From Streptomyces zhihengii (lineage in GTDB: Bacteria; Actinomycetota; Actinomycetes; Streptomycetales; Streptomycetaceae): 64,000 nucleotides of DNA. Position 1 is the stretch's first letter; each line of letters starts with the position of its first letter. Positions 42,251-50,607 of this stretch are shown one piece after another. The translations under genes were made by a program, and so were the position numbers. The stretch lies in contig NZ_JAFEJA010000002.1 in the NCBI RefSeq assembly GCF_016919245.1, positions 1,242,501-1,306,500 of the forward strand, written 5' to 3'. The notes under the pieces are model-generated. The model saw nothing but the letters and a program-made list of their open reading frames with translations. It was not told the DNA's origin and did not search any database.

Positions 42251-43495
42251 GTGACCGAAGCACTGCGAGACGCCCCCCGCGCACCGCGGGAGGGCGGCGG
42301 CCGACGGCGTGCCGGCACCCCGGACACACCGAACACACCGAACCCACCGGCTGCACCGGACGTACGGGGGACCGGGCCGGACGCCACCGGGCCCGCCGCT
42401 CCCGGGACGGCCGGTTCCGCGACCACCGGCGCAGCCGACAGCGGCGCGACCGGCGCCACCGGGCCCGCCGGCCCCGGCGTCCGGTATCCGCGCGTCCGCC
42501 GGGCGGTCCGCGGCCTCTTCGGGCCGGGACCGTGGAAGCGCGGGCCGCTGCTCGCCGCCCTGGCCCTGGGCCTCGGCCTGCTCCTGCTGCTCCACGCCGA
42601 GGTCACGGACCGGGGCGGTCTCGGCAGCCTGGTGGAGACGTTTCTGCCGTGGCTCGGGCTGTTCGTCCCGGTGCTGCTCGCCGCGGCGCTGTGGCACCGC
42701 TCGGCCACGGCGCTGATCGCCCTGCTGCTGCCGGTCACGGCCTGGCTGAGCCTCTTCGGCGGACTGCTCGCCGGCGGATCCGCGCCGGGCGGCGACCTCA
42801 CCGTGGTCAGCCACAACGTCAACGCCGAGAACCCCGACCCCGCGGGCACCGCACGCGACCTCGCCGCCTCCGGGGCGGACCTGCTGGCCCTCCAGGAGAT
42901 GACCCCGCAGGCCACGGAGACCTACCGGAAGGAACTGGCCGCGGCCTACCCGCACCACACCGTGCGGGGCACGGTCGGCCTGTGGAGCAGGCTGCCGCTG
43001 TCCGACTCCCGGGCGGTCGACGTCCTGCGGGGCGACGCCGGGCCGCTGGCGGAGACCCGGCGGGCCGGGGACCGCCCGGCGGAACCGCCCCGGGCGCTGC
43101 GCGTCACCGTCGCCACCGACCGGGGGCCGCTCGCCGTGTACGTGGCGCACCTGGGGTCGGTGCGGCTGATGCCCCGCAACGGCTTCTGGACGGACTCCCG
43201 CGACGCCGGCGCGGTCGCGCTCACCGCGGCGGTCGCCGCCGAGCCGAACGAACGGGTGATGGTGCTCGGCGACATGAACGGCACCACCGACGACCGCGTG
43301 TTCGACGGCCTCACGGCGCGGCTCGACTCGGCCCACGAGAAGGCCGGGGACGGCTTCGGGTTCAGCTGGCCCGCGTCCTTCCCGATGGCGCGGATCGACC
43401 AGATCCTGGCCCGGGGGGTGGAGCCGAGGAGCGCGTGGGTGCTGCCGGCCACGCCCAGCGACCATCTGCCGGTGGCGGCGGCGTTCGCCTGGTGA
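42251..43495 (+). CDS. Membrane-bound endonuclease/exonuclease/phosphatase-family protein
   Basis: A 414-residue protein. The first 85 residues are a Pro/Gly/Ala-rich cytoplasmic lead, then about three transmembrane helices (LLAALALGLGLLLLLHAEV, GLFVPVLLAAALWH, ALIALLLPVTAWLSLFGGLLA). The outside domain is EEP-type: LTVVSHNVNAENPDPAGTARDLAASGADLLALQEM (metal Asn and Glu), VMVLGDMNGTTDD and the closing SDHLPVAAAF. It is likely a surface phosphodiesterase or phosphatase. GTG at 42251 comes 3 bases after the kinase stop, so it is in the CutRS-like operon. Confidence 0.82.
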   Translation: MTEALRDAPRAPREGGGRRRAGTPDTPNTPNPPAAPDVRGTGPDATGPAAPGTAGSATTGAADSGATGATGPAGPGVRYPRVRRAVRGLFGPGPWKRGPLLAALALGLGLLLLLHAEVTDRGGLGSLVETFLPWLGLFVPVLLAAALWHRSATALIALLLPVTAWLSLFGGLLAGGSAPGGDLTVVSHNVNAENPDPAGTARDLAASGADLLALQEMTPQATETYRKELAAAYPHHTVRGTVGLWSRLPLSDSRAVDVLRGDAGPLAETRRAGDRPAEPPRALRVTVATDRGPLAVYVAHLGSVRLMPRNGFWTDSRDAGAVALTAAVAAEPNERVMVLGDMNGTTDDRVFDGLTARLDSAHEKAGDGFGFSWPASFPMARIDQILARGVEPRSAWVLPATPSDHLPVAAAFAW

Positions 43496-43514
43496 CCACG
43501 GGCCGAACGCCCGA

Positions 43515-43610
43515 CCCGCCGAACCGACCCGTCGGGCTCATCCCGGCCCGCCGAACCGACCCGTCGGGCTCATCCCGGCCCGCCGAACCGACCCGTCGGG
43601 CTCATCCCGG
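43515..43610. repeat. Three exact 32-bp tandem repeats
   Basis: The unit starts CCCGCCGAACCGACCCGTCG and is 32 bases long; copies start at 43515, 43547 and 43579 without gaps. A related broken copy follows to about 43660. It fills the spacer after the EEP gene. Confidence 0.9.
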
Positions 43611-43737
43611 CCCGCCGCCGGACCTGTCGGACGTACCCCCGGGCCCGCCGAACGGAGCCGTCGGCCGTTTCCCCGCCCGCCGAACGGTTACCTGTCGTCC
43701 TTGACGCGTCGACCGGACCATGAGGACGGTGTCTGAG

Positions 43738-44679
43738 ATGAGCGGATCGGTACAGCGGGCGATCAGGCGGGTCCTCCCGTCGGCCGCGGGCCCCGGCAGG
43801 ATCCTGCGCGGCATGGACCGCCTGGAGCGGGCGCAGGCCCTGGACGGTGTGGCGGACCGGGTGCGCGACACCGTCCGGGCCGCCCCGCTGGGCCCGGGGC
43901 GGGACGTGCTGCACGGCCGTTGGCTGGGGCACCCCCTGCACCCGGTGATGGTGCAGGTGCCCGTCGGCACCTGGTTCTCGGCCGCGGTCCTCGACCTCGT
44001 ACCGGGGCAGCGGCGGGCGGCGAGCGTGCTGATCGGCGTGGGCCTCGCGGCCGCCGCCCCGGCGGCCGCGGCGGGCTGGGCCGACTGGGCCGAGCTCCAG
44101 CGCCGCCAGATGCGCGTGGGCCTCGTCCACGCGGCGGCCAACCTCACCGGGGTGTGGCTCTACACCGGCTCCCTCGTCGCCCGCTCCCGCGGCCGCACCG
44201 CGCTGGGCAAGACCCTCGGGTTCGCCGGCCTGGCGGCCGTGGGCCTCGGCGGGGCGATCGGCGGACACATGGCCTACCGGCAGGCCTCCGGAGCCAACCA
44301 CGCCGAGGCTGTGCCGGAGCTGGTGGAGCCCGGCTGGCACGACATCGGCGAGGTCGCCGCCCTGCCCGTCGGCAGCCCGGTCCGGCGCCACATCGACGAC
44401 GTCGCGGTCCTCGTCGTGCGGGAGAGCGGGAACCGGGTGCACGTACTCGCGGACGAGTGCAGCCACATGGGCGGACCCCTCTCCCAGGGCACCGTCGAGG
44501 ACGGCTGCGTACGGTGCCCCTGGCACGGCAGCGTCTTCCGGCTGGAGGACGGCTGGAACGTGCGCGGGCCCGCGACGGCCCCGCAGCCCGCCTTCGAGGC
44601 CCGCGTCACCGGCGGCCGGGTCGAGGCCCGGCTGCGCGGCACCCCGGACGAAGGCACCTCCGCCCCCGACGCGGCGTGA
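43738..44679 (+). CDS. DUF2231 membrane domain fused to a Rieske [2Fe-2S] domain
   Basis: A 313-residue protein. After a 50-residue helical start, residues about 60-180 are a DUF2231-like membrane domain with four helices (HGRWLGHPLHPVMVQVPVGTWFSAAVLDLVPG is its signature). The C-terminal domain is a soluble Rieske ferredoxin: Cys241 and His243 in CSHMGGPL and Cys260 and His263 in CPWHGSVF bind the cluster. It probably moves electrons at the membrane face. I prefer ATG at 43738 with GAGGA upstream; ATG at 43720 adds six residues. The electron partner is unknown. Confidence 0.85.
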   Translation: MSGSVQRAIRRVLPSAAGPGRILRGMDRLERAQALDGVADRVRDTVRAAPLGPGRDVLHGRWLGHPLHPVMVQVPVGTWFSAAVLDLVPGQRRAASVLIGVGLAAAAPAAAAGWADWAELQRRQMRVGLVHAAANLTGVWLYTGSLVARSRGRTALGKTLGFAGLAAVGLGGAIGGHMAYRQASGANHAEAVPELVEPGWHDIGEVAALPVGSPVRRHIDDVAVLVVRESGNRVHVLADECSHMGGPLSQGTVEDGCVRCPWHGSVFRLEDGWNVRGPATAPQPAFEARVTGGRVEARLRGTPDEGTSAPDAA

Positions 44680-44760
44680 CGCCGTCCCCCGAACACGCCG
44701 GCAGCCCTGACAGCGCCGACAGCAGCAACAGCCCCGACAGCCCCGACACGGAGGCCGATC

Positions 44761-44907
44761 ATGAGTGAGCAGACACCGTCCCAGGCCGAGGGCGAACGCG
44801 AGCCGGACACCGGGCCGCCCGGCCCGCCCCGCACGACCCCCTCCCAGGCCGAGGGGGAGCGCGAGGAGGAGACGACGGAGGACGTCGGGGAATCCGGCGA
44901 CGACTGA
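44761..44907 (+). CDS. 48-residue acidic protein with an internal repeat
   Basis: A small gene: ATG at 44761, GGAGG 8 bases upstream, and TGA at 44905-44907. The protein MSEQTPSQAEGEREPDTG...TTPSQAEGEREEETTEDVG is very acidic and contains TPSQAEGERE twice, at about residues 5-14 and 26-35. It is probably disordered. It lies between the Rieske and phosphoesterase genes and fits their operon. The strong ribosome binding site and the conserved-looking repeat argue that it is real. Function unknown. Confidence 0.6.
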   Translation: MSEQTPSQAEGEREPDTGPPGPPRTTPSQAEGEREEETTEDVGESGDD

Positions 44908-44947
44908 GCCGCCCGGAGCCCCGCCCCTCGTGGAAGGCGGTACGGAG

Positions 44948-45490
44948 ATGGACGACGCCACGGACGACGCCGCGCCCGGGGAGGCGTCCCCGCTGCGGCT
45001 GCTCCTCGTCGCGGACACCCATGTGCCGCTGCGGGCGAAGCGGCTCCCCGACGAGCTGTTGCGCGAGGTGGAGCGCGCCGACGTCGTGCTCCACGCCGGT
45101 GACTGGGTCGACGTCGCCACCCTCGATCTGCTGGAGGCCCGGGCGCGGCGGCTGATCGGTGTGTTCGGCAACAACGACGGCCCCGGCCTGCGCGCACGGC
45201 TCCCCGAGGTCGCCCGCGCCCGGCTCGGCGGCCTGCGGTTCGGCGTCGTCCACGAGACGGGGCCCGCGCGGGGGCGCGAGGAGCGCTGTGCCGCGCGCCA
45301 TCCCGGCCTGGACGTCCTCGTCTTCGGCCACAGCCACATCCCCTGGGACACGAGCGCGGGCGGTCTGCGGCTGCTGAACCCCGGCTCGCCCACGGACCGC
45401 CGGCGACAGCCGTACCGCACCTACATGACGTGCGTGGTGGGGGAGGGGACCCTCCGGGACCTCGTCCTGCACCGGCTTCCGCAGCGCTGA
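44948..45490 (+). CDS. YfcE/MJ0936-type metallophosphoesterase
   Basis: A 180-residue calcineurin-like phosphoesterase. The metal motifs appear in order: LLVADTHVPL (DxH), VVLHAGDWVD (GDxxD-like), IGVFGNNDGPGLRA (GNND), GVVHETG (second His) and VLVFGHSHIPW (GHSH), closing with LLNPGSPTDRR. This set fits small YfcE-type phosphodiesterases. ATG at 44948 has ACGGAG directly upstream and follows the small acidic gene by 40 bases. A perfect 20-bp hairpin ends the transcript 37 bases after the stop. Confidence 0.87.
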   Translation: MDDATDDAAPGEASPLRLLLVADTHVPLRAKRLPDELLREVERADVVLHAGDWVDVATLDLLEARARRLIGVFGNNDGPGLRARLPEVARARLGGLRFGVVHETGPARGREERCAARHPGLDVLVFGHSHIPWDTSAGGLRLLNPGSPTDRRRQPYRTYMTCVVGEGTLRDLVLHRLPQR

Positions 45491-45526
45491 ATCCGTCCCC
45501 GCCGCCGGTGAACGCCTCGACGAGGG

Positions 45527-45574
45527 CGGCGGACAGCCGCACCGGCGCCGCCCGGCCGGTGCGGCTGTCCGCCG
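45527..45574 (+). terminator. Very strong hairpin terminator
   Basis: CGGCGGACAGCCGCACCGGC (45527-45546) pairs perfectly with the sequence at 45555-45574 over an 8-base loop. The 20-bp stem follows the phosphoesterase gene and should end the Rieske/phosphoesterase transcript. No U tract is present. Confidence 0.8.
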
Positions 45575-45710
45575 AACGAAGCGCGACGCCGCCGGGTGCG
45601 CACTGAGCGAACGGATCGCCTCCGCCGCAGTTGCGAAGCGGTCCGCCGGGCAGGCGCGCCGATGCGGTGCCGACGGCGGCGCCGCGCGGACGAGCAGGAG
45701 GATGAGCGCC

Positions 45711-46175
45711 GTGAAGACGATGATGCTGTCCCAGAGTTTCGGCCACGGCGTCCTGGTGATCACGATCCACGACGAACCGGCCCGCGCGGAGCGCGCGGAG
45801 ACGGCCCGGCGGCTCGCCGACCTGATGTGTGCCCACCGGCCCGCGCCGGTGGTCGTCGTCATGGCCGACGCCGCGTCCACCGCCGCGACCGCGGAGGTCG
45901 TGCGCCAGGCGCACCGCCGGTGCGGCAATCCGGGCGTGCTGCTGTCCGTGGCGACGCACAGCGCGCCCGTGCGGCGTCTGCTCGAAGCCGAGGAGACCAC
46001 CGTGCGGCACCGCATGGGCGTCCACCCCCACTTCGACACCGCCTTCAGCTCGGCGAGCCGCGCCCACGCCGATCTCGCGGGCACGGCGCGCACGGCGGAG
46101 CCCTCGCGTACGGAGGGCAGGCGGACCTGGATGAGCCGCCGCCACGAGCGCCGCTCCGCACCCCGGGCCGCCTGA
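45711..46175 (+). CDS. Uncharacterised alpha/beta protein, possibly STAS-like
   Basis: A protein of about 154 residues. The strands GHGVLVITIHD and PVVVVMADAA, the helix AATAEVVRQAHRRCGN, the strand GVLLSVATHS and the helix APVRRLLEAEE give a small alternating fold like STAS/anti-sigma-antagonist proteins, but no phospho-Ser site is evident. The C-terminal 45 residues are basic (RTWMSRRHERRS). GTG at 45711 is preferred since GGAGG lies 9 bases upstream; ATG at 45702 abuts that site. The TGA stop lies in the first unit of a downstream repeat. Confidence 0.55.
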   Translation: MKTMMLSQSFGHGVLVITIHDEPARAERAETARRLADLMCAHRPAPVVVVMADAASTAATAEVVRQAHRRCGNPGVLLSVATHSAPVRRLLEAEETTVRHRMGVHPHFDTAFSSASRAHADLAGTARTAEPSRTEGRRTWMSRRHERRSAPRAA

Positions 46176-46240
46176 CCCGCCGATCTGCCCAACCCGCCGA
46201 TCTGCCCGACCCGTCTGACCCGCCCGATCTGCCCGACCTG
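46172..46240. repeat. Short repeat with embedded stop codon
   Basis: ACCCGCC(C)GATCTGCCC occurs three times between 46175 and 46235, with TCTGACCCGCC repeating the stop-codon context. The gene's TGA (46173-46175) lies within CTGACCCGCCGATCTG, which recurs almost exactly at about 46214. It fills the spacer to the convergent serine hydrolase gene. Confidence 0.75.
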
Positions 46241-46251
46241 CCGCAGGCCGG

Positions 46252-47376
46252 TCAGTCGAGGCTCTGGACGCCGCCTGCCGCGGGGCCGAGCCCCGCCTCC
46301 AGCAGGTCGGTGAAGAGACCGACCGGATCCTCCCAACGCCCCCGCACCCAGTCGGCGTTGATGTTCGCCGCGACCACCCGGCTGCCGTCGCGGGTGCCGT
46401 ACACGTACGACCAGGAACCGAACAGCGCGCCGCCCATGCCCCAGACCGGTACCCCGGAGGGCAGGACCAGCCGGGAGAGGCCGAGTCCGTAGGAGGCGCG
46501 GGGGAGCCAGTCCGCGGTCGGGACCATGGTGAGCATCTCCCGCTGCTGCTCCGGGCCGAGGAGTTCCCCGCCGAGCAGGGCCGCGAGGAACCGGGTGAGG
46601 TCGGACACGGTGGAGATCATGCCGCCGGCCGCCCAGTACGGGCTGGTCTCCAGCTCCGTCGCGTCGTGGACCGGCGCCCCGGGGTCGGGGGAGAACAGCC
46701 GGGTGTAGTGGCGGGCATGCGGTGCGGGGAGGTCCGGGTCGGCGCCGAGCGGCAGGGAGGTCCCCGTCAGGCCCAGCGGGCGGACGAGGCGGTCGGCGAT
46801 CTCCTCGGCCAGCCCCCGCCCGGTCACCCGCTCCACGATCAGCCCGGCCAGGACGTAGTTGGTGTTGGAGTAGGCCCAGCCGGTCCCCGCCGGGAAGTCG
46901 GCCGGATGGGACAGGGCGATTGCCACCAGTTCGCCGGGCGTGTAGCTCGCCTGTCTGCTGAGCGCCGGCTGGTCGTTGGTGTGGCTGTGGATCCCACTGG
47001 TGTGGTCGAGGAGCCGGCGGACGGTGACGGCGCTGCCGTCGTGCCCGTTCCCCGTGACCATGCCGGGGAGCCATCGCTCGACCGTGTCCTCCAGCGTCAA
47101 CCGGCCCTCGGCGACGAGGCGCAGGAGCACGGTGGCGGTGAAGGTCTTGGTGATGCTGCCGATCCGGAAGCGGTCCCCGTGCCCGCGCGGCCGGCACGTG
47201 TCCGTGTCGGCGGCGCCCGCCGTGCCGTACCACTGCCCGCCGCCGTCGCGGATCTCGGCGAGGATGCCCGGCACGCCCCCTTCGCGCACCGCCGCGTCGA
47301 GCACCTGCCGGACGGCGGTGTCGCCCTCGCGGGTGACACCCGTGGCAGAGGTGTCGTCAGCCATGTGAACCCCCAT
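46252..47376 (-). CDS. Serine hydrolase of the beta-lactamase/DD-peptidase family
   Basis: A 374-residue penicillin-binding-fold enzyme. The catalytic SxxK is Ser74-Ile-Thr-Lys77 in FRIGSITKTFTATVLLRLVAEG, and the Tyr motif is YSN in GWAYSNTNYVLAGLIVE. The third motif, usually H-x-G, reads GMGGALFGS, so Met replaces His. No signal peptide is seen, which is unusual for a cell-wall DD-peptidase and points to a cytoplasmic esterase-like role. ATG at 47376 (GAGGG upstream) or 47364 (GGGGG upstream) are both plausible. It is divergent from an IS30-HTH/MarR-like regulator. Confidence 0.82.
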   Translation of the reverse strand: MGVHMADDTSATGVTREGDTAVRQVLDAAVREGGVPGILAEIRDGGGQWYGTAGAADTDTCRPRGHGDRFRIGSITKTFTATVLLRLVAEGRLTLEDTVERWLPGMVTGNGHDGSAVTVRRLLDHTSGIHSHTNDQPALSRQASYTPGELVAIALSHPADFPAGTGWAYSNTNYVLAGLIVERVTGRGLAEEIADRLVRPLGLTGTSLPLGADPDLPAPHARHYTRLFSPDPGAPVHDATELETSPYWAAGGMISTVSDLTRFLAALLGGELLGPEQQREMLTMVPTADWLPRASYGLGLSRLVLPSGVPVWGMGGALFGSWSYVYGTRDGSRVVAANINADWVRGRWEDPVGLFTDLLEAGLGPAAGGVQSLD

Positions 47377-47494
47377 GTACAGCCCTCGTTTCTCGACTTT
47401 TCGTTCCACCTGAAAGCTACGGTCGGGGCGTGGCCGCGGAAGCCGTGCGGGCAGGCGAAGTCCGGGAATCCCGAGGGATTTCGGGGTTGTGTAG

Positions 47495-47520
47495 CGTTGC
47501 CCGTGACGGCTAACGCAACG
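47495..47520. promoter_or_regulatory. Inverted repeat in a divergent promoter region
   Basis: CGTTGC (47495-47500) and GCAACG (47515-47520) form a 6-bp inverted repeat with a 14-base spacer between the serine hydrolase and the regulator genes. Parts of the spacer (GCCCGT/ACGGGC) are also self-related. It is a candidate operator for the neighbouring regulator. Confidence 0.4.
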
Positions 47521-47586
47521 GGCGCTCCGCAGGGGCGGGCGCAAGGTCGCGTCGCTGTCGTCAGGGCCCGGGGCGGGAGGTCGGAC

Positions 47587-48642
47587 ATGGGCGGCGGGAG
47601 ACTGACTCCGCGGGACCGCGAGGACATCGAGGCGGGACTGGCCGAGGGGCTGGCGTGTGCGGCGATCGCCCGACGGCTGGGGCGGCCGACCTCGACCGTC
47701 AGCCGGGAGGTCGCCCGCAACGGTGGGCGCGGCGGGTACCGCGCGGAGCACGCCGACCGGGCCGCCGTCTGGCGGCGCCGCGACCGCCGTCCGCCGCGCG
47801 CGGCCCGGCGGGACGCCGGCACCGGAGCCGCTCGGGGCCCCGATCACGCCGATGCCGCAGGCGGCCCGCTCGGCCACGGTCCCGACGGCACCGGCGACGA
47901 CACGGCGCGGGGCGCCGATCCCGCCGCCGTGCACGCGTACGTCGACGGCTTCGCGGCCGTGCTGGCCGGGGCCGGGCTCCCCCGCACGGCCGCGAGGGCG
48001 CTGGCCTGTCTGGTGACCGCTCCGTCCGGCGCGCTCACCGCGGCGGAGCTGGCCGAACGGCTGCGCGTCAGCCCCGCCTCAGTGTCCAAGGCCGTGGGGT
48101 ATCTCGAAGCGCTCGATGTGCTCACCCGCCGGTACGAACCGGGCCGGCGCCGCCCGTTCCATGTCGTCGACGACGGCGTCTGGCTCCGCACCTGGCGGGC
48201 CGGCGCCCGGAAGAACGCGGTGTGGGCCGAGACGGCTCGGCGGGGCATCGAGCTGTTCGGCGCGGGCTCTCCCGCCGGGGTGCGGCTGGAGGCGATGCGC
48301 AGGTTCTTCGCCGGGGTCCACCGGGAGATGGCCGGTGCGTCGGCGACCGAGATCCTCGACGACGCCGGCACCGTGGTGGCCGCGCTCCTCCACGCGGGCC
48401 GCCCGCTCACCGCCGGTGAACTCGCCGGAGCCCTCGGGTGGACCAGGGGGCGCACCGCCGCGGCCGTGGACGCCGCCGAGCACCCGCCGGACGCCACCGG
48501 CCCCGTGGCGCTCCGGCGCACACCGTCCGGGGCGCTCCTGGTCGGGGACCGGCAAGGCCGGCTCACCCCGGCCCAGCGCACGGCGCTCGCCCGGCCCGTC
48601 GAACCGCCCCGCCCCGCAGCGGACCCGACCGGCCGTCCCTGA
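47587..48642 (+). CDS. Fusion regulator: IS30-type HTH plus MarR/GbsR-like domain
   Basis: A 351-residue regulator in one continuous frame. Residues 1-65 (LTPRDREDIEAGLAEGLACAAIARRLGRPTSTVSREVARNGG) match the DNA-binding HTH of IS30-family transposases, but no DDE catalytic domain follows. After a Gly/Asp/Ala linker (66-115) comes a winged-helix domain with LPRTAARALACLVTAPSGALTAAELAERLRVSPASVSKAVGYLEALDVLTRRYEPGRRRPFHVVDD, typical of the GbsR/MarR-like group, then a helical C-part. ATG at 47587 has GGGAGGTC upstream. It is divergent from the serine hydrolase gene and may regulate it. Confidence 0.78.
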   Translation: MGGGRLTPRDREDIEAGLAEGLACAAIARRLGRPTSTVSREVARNGGRGGYRAEHADRAAVWRRRDRRPPRAARRDAGTGAARGPDHADAAGGPLGHGPDGTGDDTARGADPAAVHAYVDGFAAVLAGAGLPRTAARALACLVTAPSGALTAAELAERLRVSPASVSKAVGYLEALDVLTRRYEPGRRRPFHVVDDGVWLRTWRAGARKNAVWAETARRGIELFGAGSPAGVRLEAMRRFFAGVHREMAGASATEILDDAGTVVAALLHAGRPLTAGELAGALGWTRGRTAAAVDAAEHPPDATGPVALRRTPSGALLVGDRQGRLTPAQRTALARPVEPPRPAADPTGRP

Positions 48643-48822
48643 CGGCCGGGTCGCCCCGCACCCGGCGCGGGCCCGCCGGCCGCGTCCCACCATGTGCGAC
48701 GGCCTGCCGCCGCGCGGACCCGCCGCCTGCGACCGGCCACGTGCGCCGGCCCGCCCCGGCCCCTGCCCCACGGTCCCGCCCGGCCGCCGTGCCGCCCGGC
48801 ACGGTGCCCACGTGACCCGGGG

Positions 48823-49755
48823 TCAGGCGGCCGCCGCGGCCCGGAACGTGCTGGGGCTCAGGCCCTTGTGGCGTTTGAAGGCGGCGCTGAAGCCGAAGGC
48901 GTCGGCGTAGCCGACGGACGCGGCGATCCGGGCGATGCTGAGGTCGGTGTCGAACAGGAGCGCCTCGGCCTCGTCCATCCGGCACTCGGTGATGTAGGCC
49001 AGGGGCGGACGGCCCATCAGTTCGGTGAAGCGCCGGGCGAACAGCGCCCGGGAGACACCGGCCCGGGCGGCCAGCAGCGCCACCGTCCAGGGGCCGGCCG
49101 GGCGGTCGTGGAAGGCCCGCAGGGCGGGGGCGAGGACGGGGTCGGCGAGGCCCCGGTACCAGTCGGGCGCGTCGGCGCCCGCCTGTTCGAACCAGGTGCG
49201 CAGCGTGCACACCAGGGCCCAGTCGAGGAGGCGGTCCATCAGGGCCTGCGAACCGGCCGAGAGCTGGACGGCGTCGGTGGCGGCGGACTCCAGCCAGGCG
49301 CAGACCTCGTCGCCCTCGTGGACCACCAGAACGGGCGGCAGGGTGCGCATGAGCCGTTCGTGGCGGTGGCTGGGGGCGCGGTAGGCGCCCACGATCATCG
49401 CGGTCGCGCCCTGCGGTTCGGTGTCCCAGTGGAGGCCGTCGAGCTCCTCGGAGGTGCGGTCGGCGTCCGGGGTGAAGCAGGCGATCTCGTAGGCGGCGTG
49501 CGGCCCGTGGACGGTGGCGGGGTCGTCGACGAGACGGAACGGCGCCGGGCCGCGCACGACGGCCGTGTCGCCCGCCTCGACCGGCCGTTCGGTGCCGTCG
49601 GCCAGCAGCAGGGTGCCGCCGCCGCGCAGGACGGTGACCATGGTGAGCGGCGCGCCGTCGGTGAAGCTGATCGTCCACGGGGCCGTCAGGACGGCGTGGC
49701 TGACGATCGATCCCTCGGCCCGGATGCCGCTCAGCAGTGCACTCAGAGGATCCAT
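48823..49755 (-). CDS. AraC-family transcriptional regulator
   Basis: A 310-residue AraC protein. The N-terminal 200 residues form a cupin-type sensing domain (LTMVTVLRGGGTLLLADGTERPVEAGDTAVVRGPAPFRLVDDP). The C-terminal double HTH is about 215-310: WTVALLAARAGVSRALFARRFTELMGRPPLAYITECRMDEAEALLFDTDLSIARIAASVGYADAFGFSAAFKRHKGLSPSTFR. ATG at 49755. It is divergent from a flavodoxin-fold oxidoreductase, a common pairing in which the regulator activates the enzyme in response to a reactive compound. Confidence 0.88.
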   Translation of the reverse strand: MDPLSALLSGIRAEGSIVSHAVLTAPWTISFTDGAPLTMVTVLRGGGTLLLADGTERPVEAGDTAVVRGPAPFRLVDDPATVHGPHAAYEIACFTPDADRTSEELDGLHWDTEPQGATAMIVGAYRAPSHRHERLMRTLPPVLVVHEGDEVCAWLESAATDAVQLSAGSQALMDRLLDWALVCTLRTWFEQAGADAPDWYRGLADPVLAPALRAFHDRPAGPWTVALLAARAGVSRALFARRFTELMGRPPLAYITECRMDEAEALLFDTDLSIARIAASVGYADAFGFSAAFKRHKGLSPSTFRAAAAA

Positions 49756-49784
49756 GGACAGAGCGTAGACGATCTCCTATGTCT

Positions 49785-49802
49785 CATGGAGCTTCTCCCA
49801 TG
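49785..49802. promoter_or_regulatory. Inverted repeat between AraC and oxidoreductase genes
   Basis: CATGGAG (49785-49791) and CTCCCATG (49795-49802) form a near-perfect inverted repeat with one extra base. It lies 30 bases before the AraC gene start in the shared spacer. Possible operator. Confidence 0.35.
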
Positions 49803-49909
49803 GATCGTCCACGGGATCGCGGTTGTACTGGATCCAGGACGTGATCGAGACCGCGTCGGCACCGGCACCGGCCGCTGCCGAACGGCGTGGAGACCAGCCA
49901 GGAGACACT

Positions 49910-50590
49910 GTGACGCAGCACAGCACCGACGTCAGGACGGCCCTCGTCGTCGTCGCGCACCACCGCACCGATTCCCTGACGGCGCACACCGCCCGCCGTG
50001 CCGCCGCCCAGTTGGAGGAGGCCGGCTACCGGGTCGACCTGCTGGACCTCCACGCCGAGGGCTTCGACCCCCGGATGACCACGCAGGACCAGCCGGACTG
50101 GGGCGACCGGGAGAAGGCGTACTCCGAGGAGACGCATGCCCACATGCGGCGCATCCTCGACGCCGACACCGTCGTCGCCGTCTTCCCGGTCTACTGGCAG
50201 GGCGTGCCCGCCATCCTCAAGGGGTGGATCGACCGGGTGTGGAACTACGGCTTCGCCTACGGCCGCAGCAGGCCCCGCCTCGCGGGCAAGCGTGTGCTGT
50301 GGCTGGGGCTCGCCGGTGCCACCGCCGACGACCCCGTCGCGGACGGCATGCGGGCGGCCCTCGAAGCGACCCTGAGCGACGGCATCGCCTACTACTGCGG
50401 TTTCGCCCGCTCCGCGGTCGGCCTGCTCCTCGACGCGGAGGAGCGCCCGCAGCGCGTCGACGCCACGGGTGCCCTGCTCGTCGGCGACGTCGTCACGGGG
50501 GCCGAACGCGAGGCGAAGTACGCCGACTTCGACCGCCGCGCCCACCGGTTCGTCGAGGAGTTCCTGACGGAGGAGCTGGTGGCGGTCTGA
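49910..50590 (+). CDS. Flavodoxin-fold NAD(P)H oxidoreductase
   Basis: A 226-residue enzyme of the NAD(P)H dehydrogenase (quinone)/MdaB-KefF group. Signature parts are TALVVVAHHRTDSLTAHTARRAAAQLEEAGYRVDLLDLHAEGFDP, TVVAVFPVYWQGVPAILKGWIDRVWNYGFAYG (FMN site and substrate loop) and the C-terminal AKYADFDRRAHRFVEEF. GTG at 49910 has CAGGAGACACT upstream; a longer frame from 49823 lacks a ribosome binding site. It probably reduces quinones or similar electrophiles and is controlled by the divergent AraC protein. A 17-bp hairpin follows its stop. Confidence 0.87.
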   Translation: MTQHSTDVRTALVVVAHHRTDSLTAHTARRAAAQLEEAGYRVDLLDLHAEGFDPRMTTQDQPDWGDREKAYSEETHAHMRRILDADTVVAVFPVYWQGVPAILKGWIDRVWNYGFAYGRSRPRLAGKRVLWLGLAGATADDPVADGMRAALEATLSDGIAYYCGFARSAVGLLLDAEERPQRVDATGALLVGDVVTGAEREAKYADFDRRAHRFVEEFLTEELVAV

Positions 50591-50607
50591 CGCCGGCGGT
50601 CCGTCCC

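Noticed and set aside
47587..47800. Remnant IS30 element
   Set aside because: Only the HTH is present and it is joined in frame to a full winged-helix regulator. No inverted repeats, target duplication or catalytic domain are seen.
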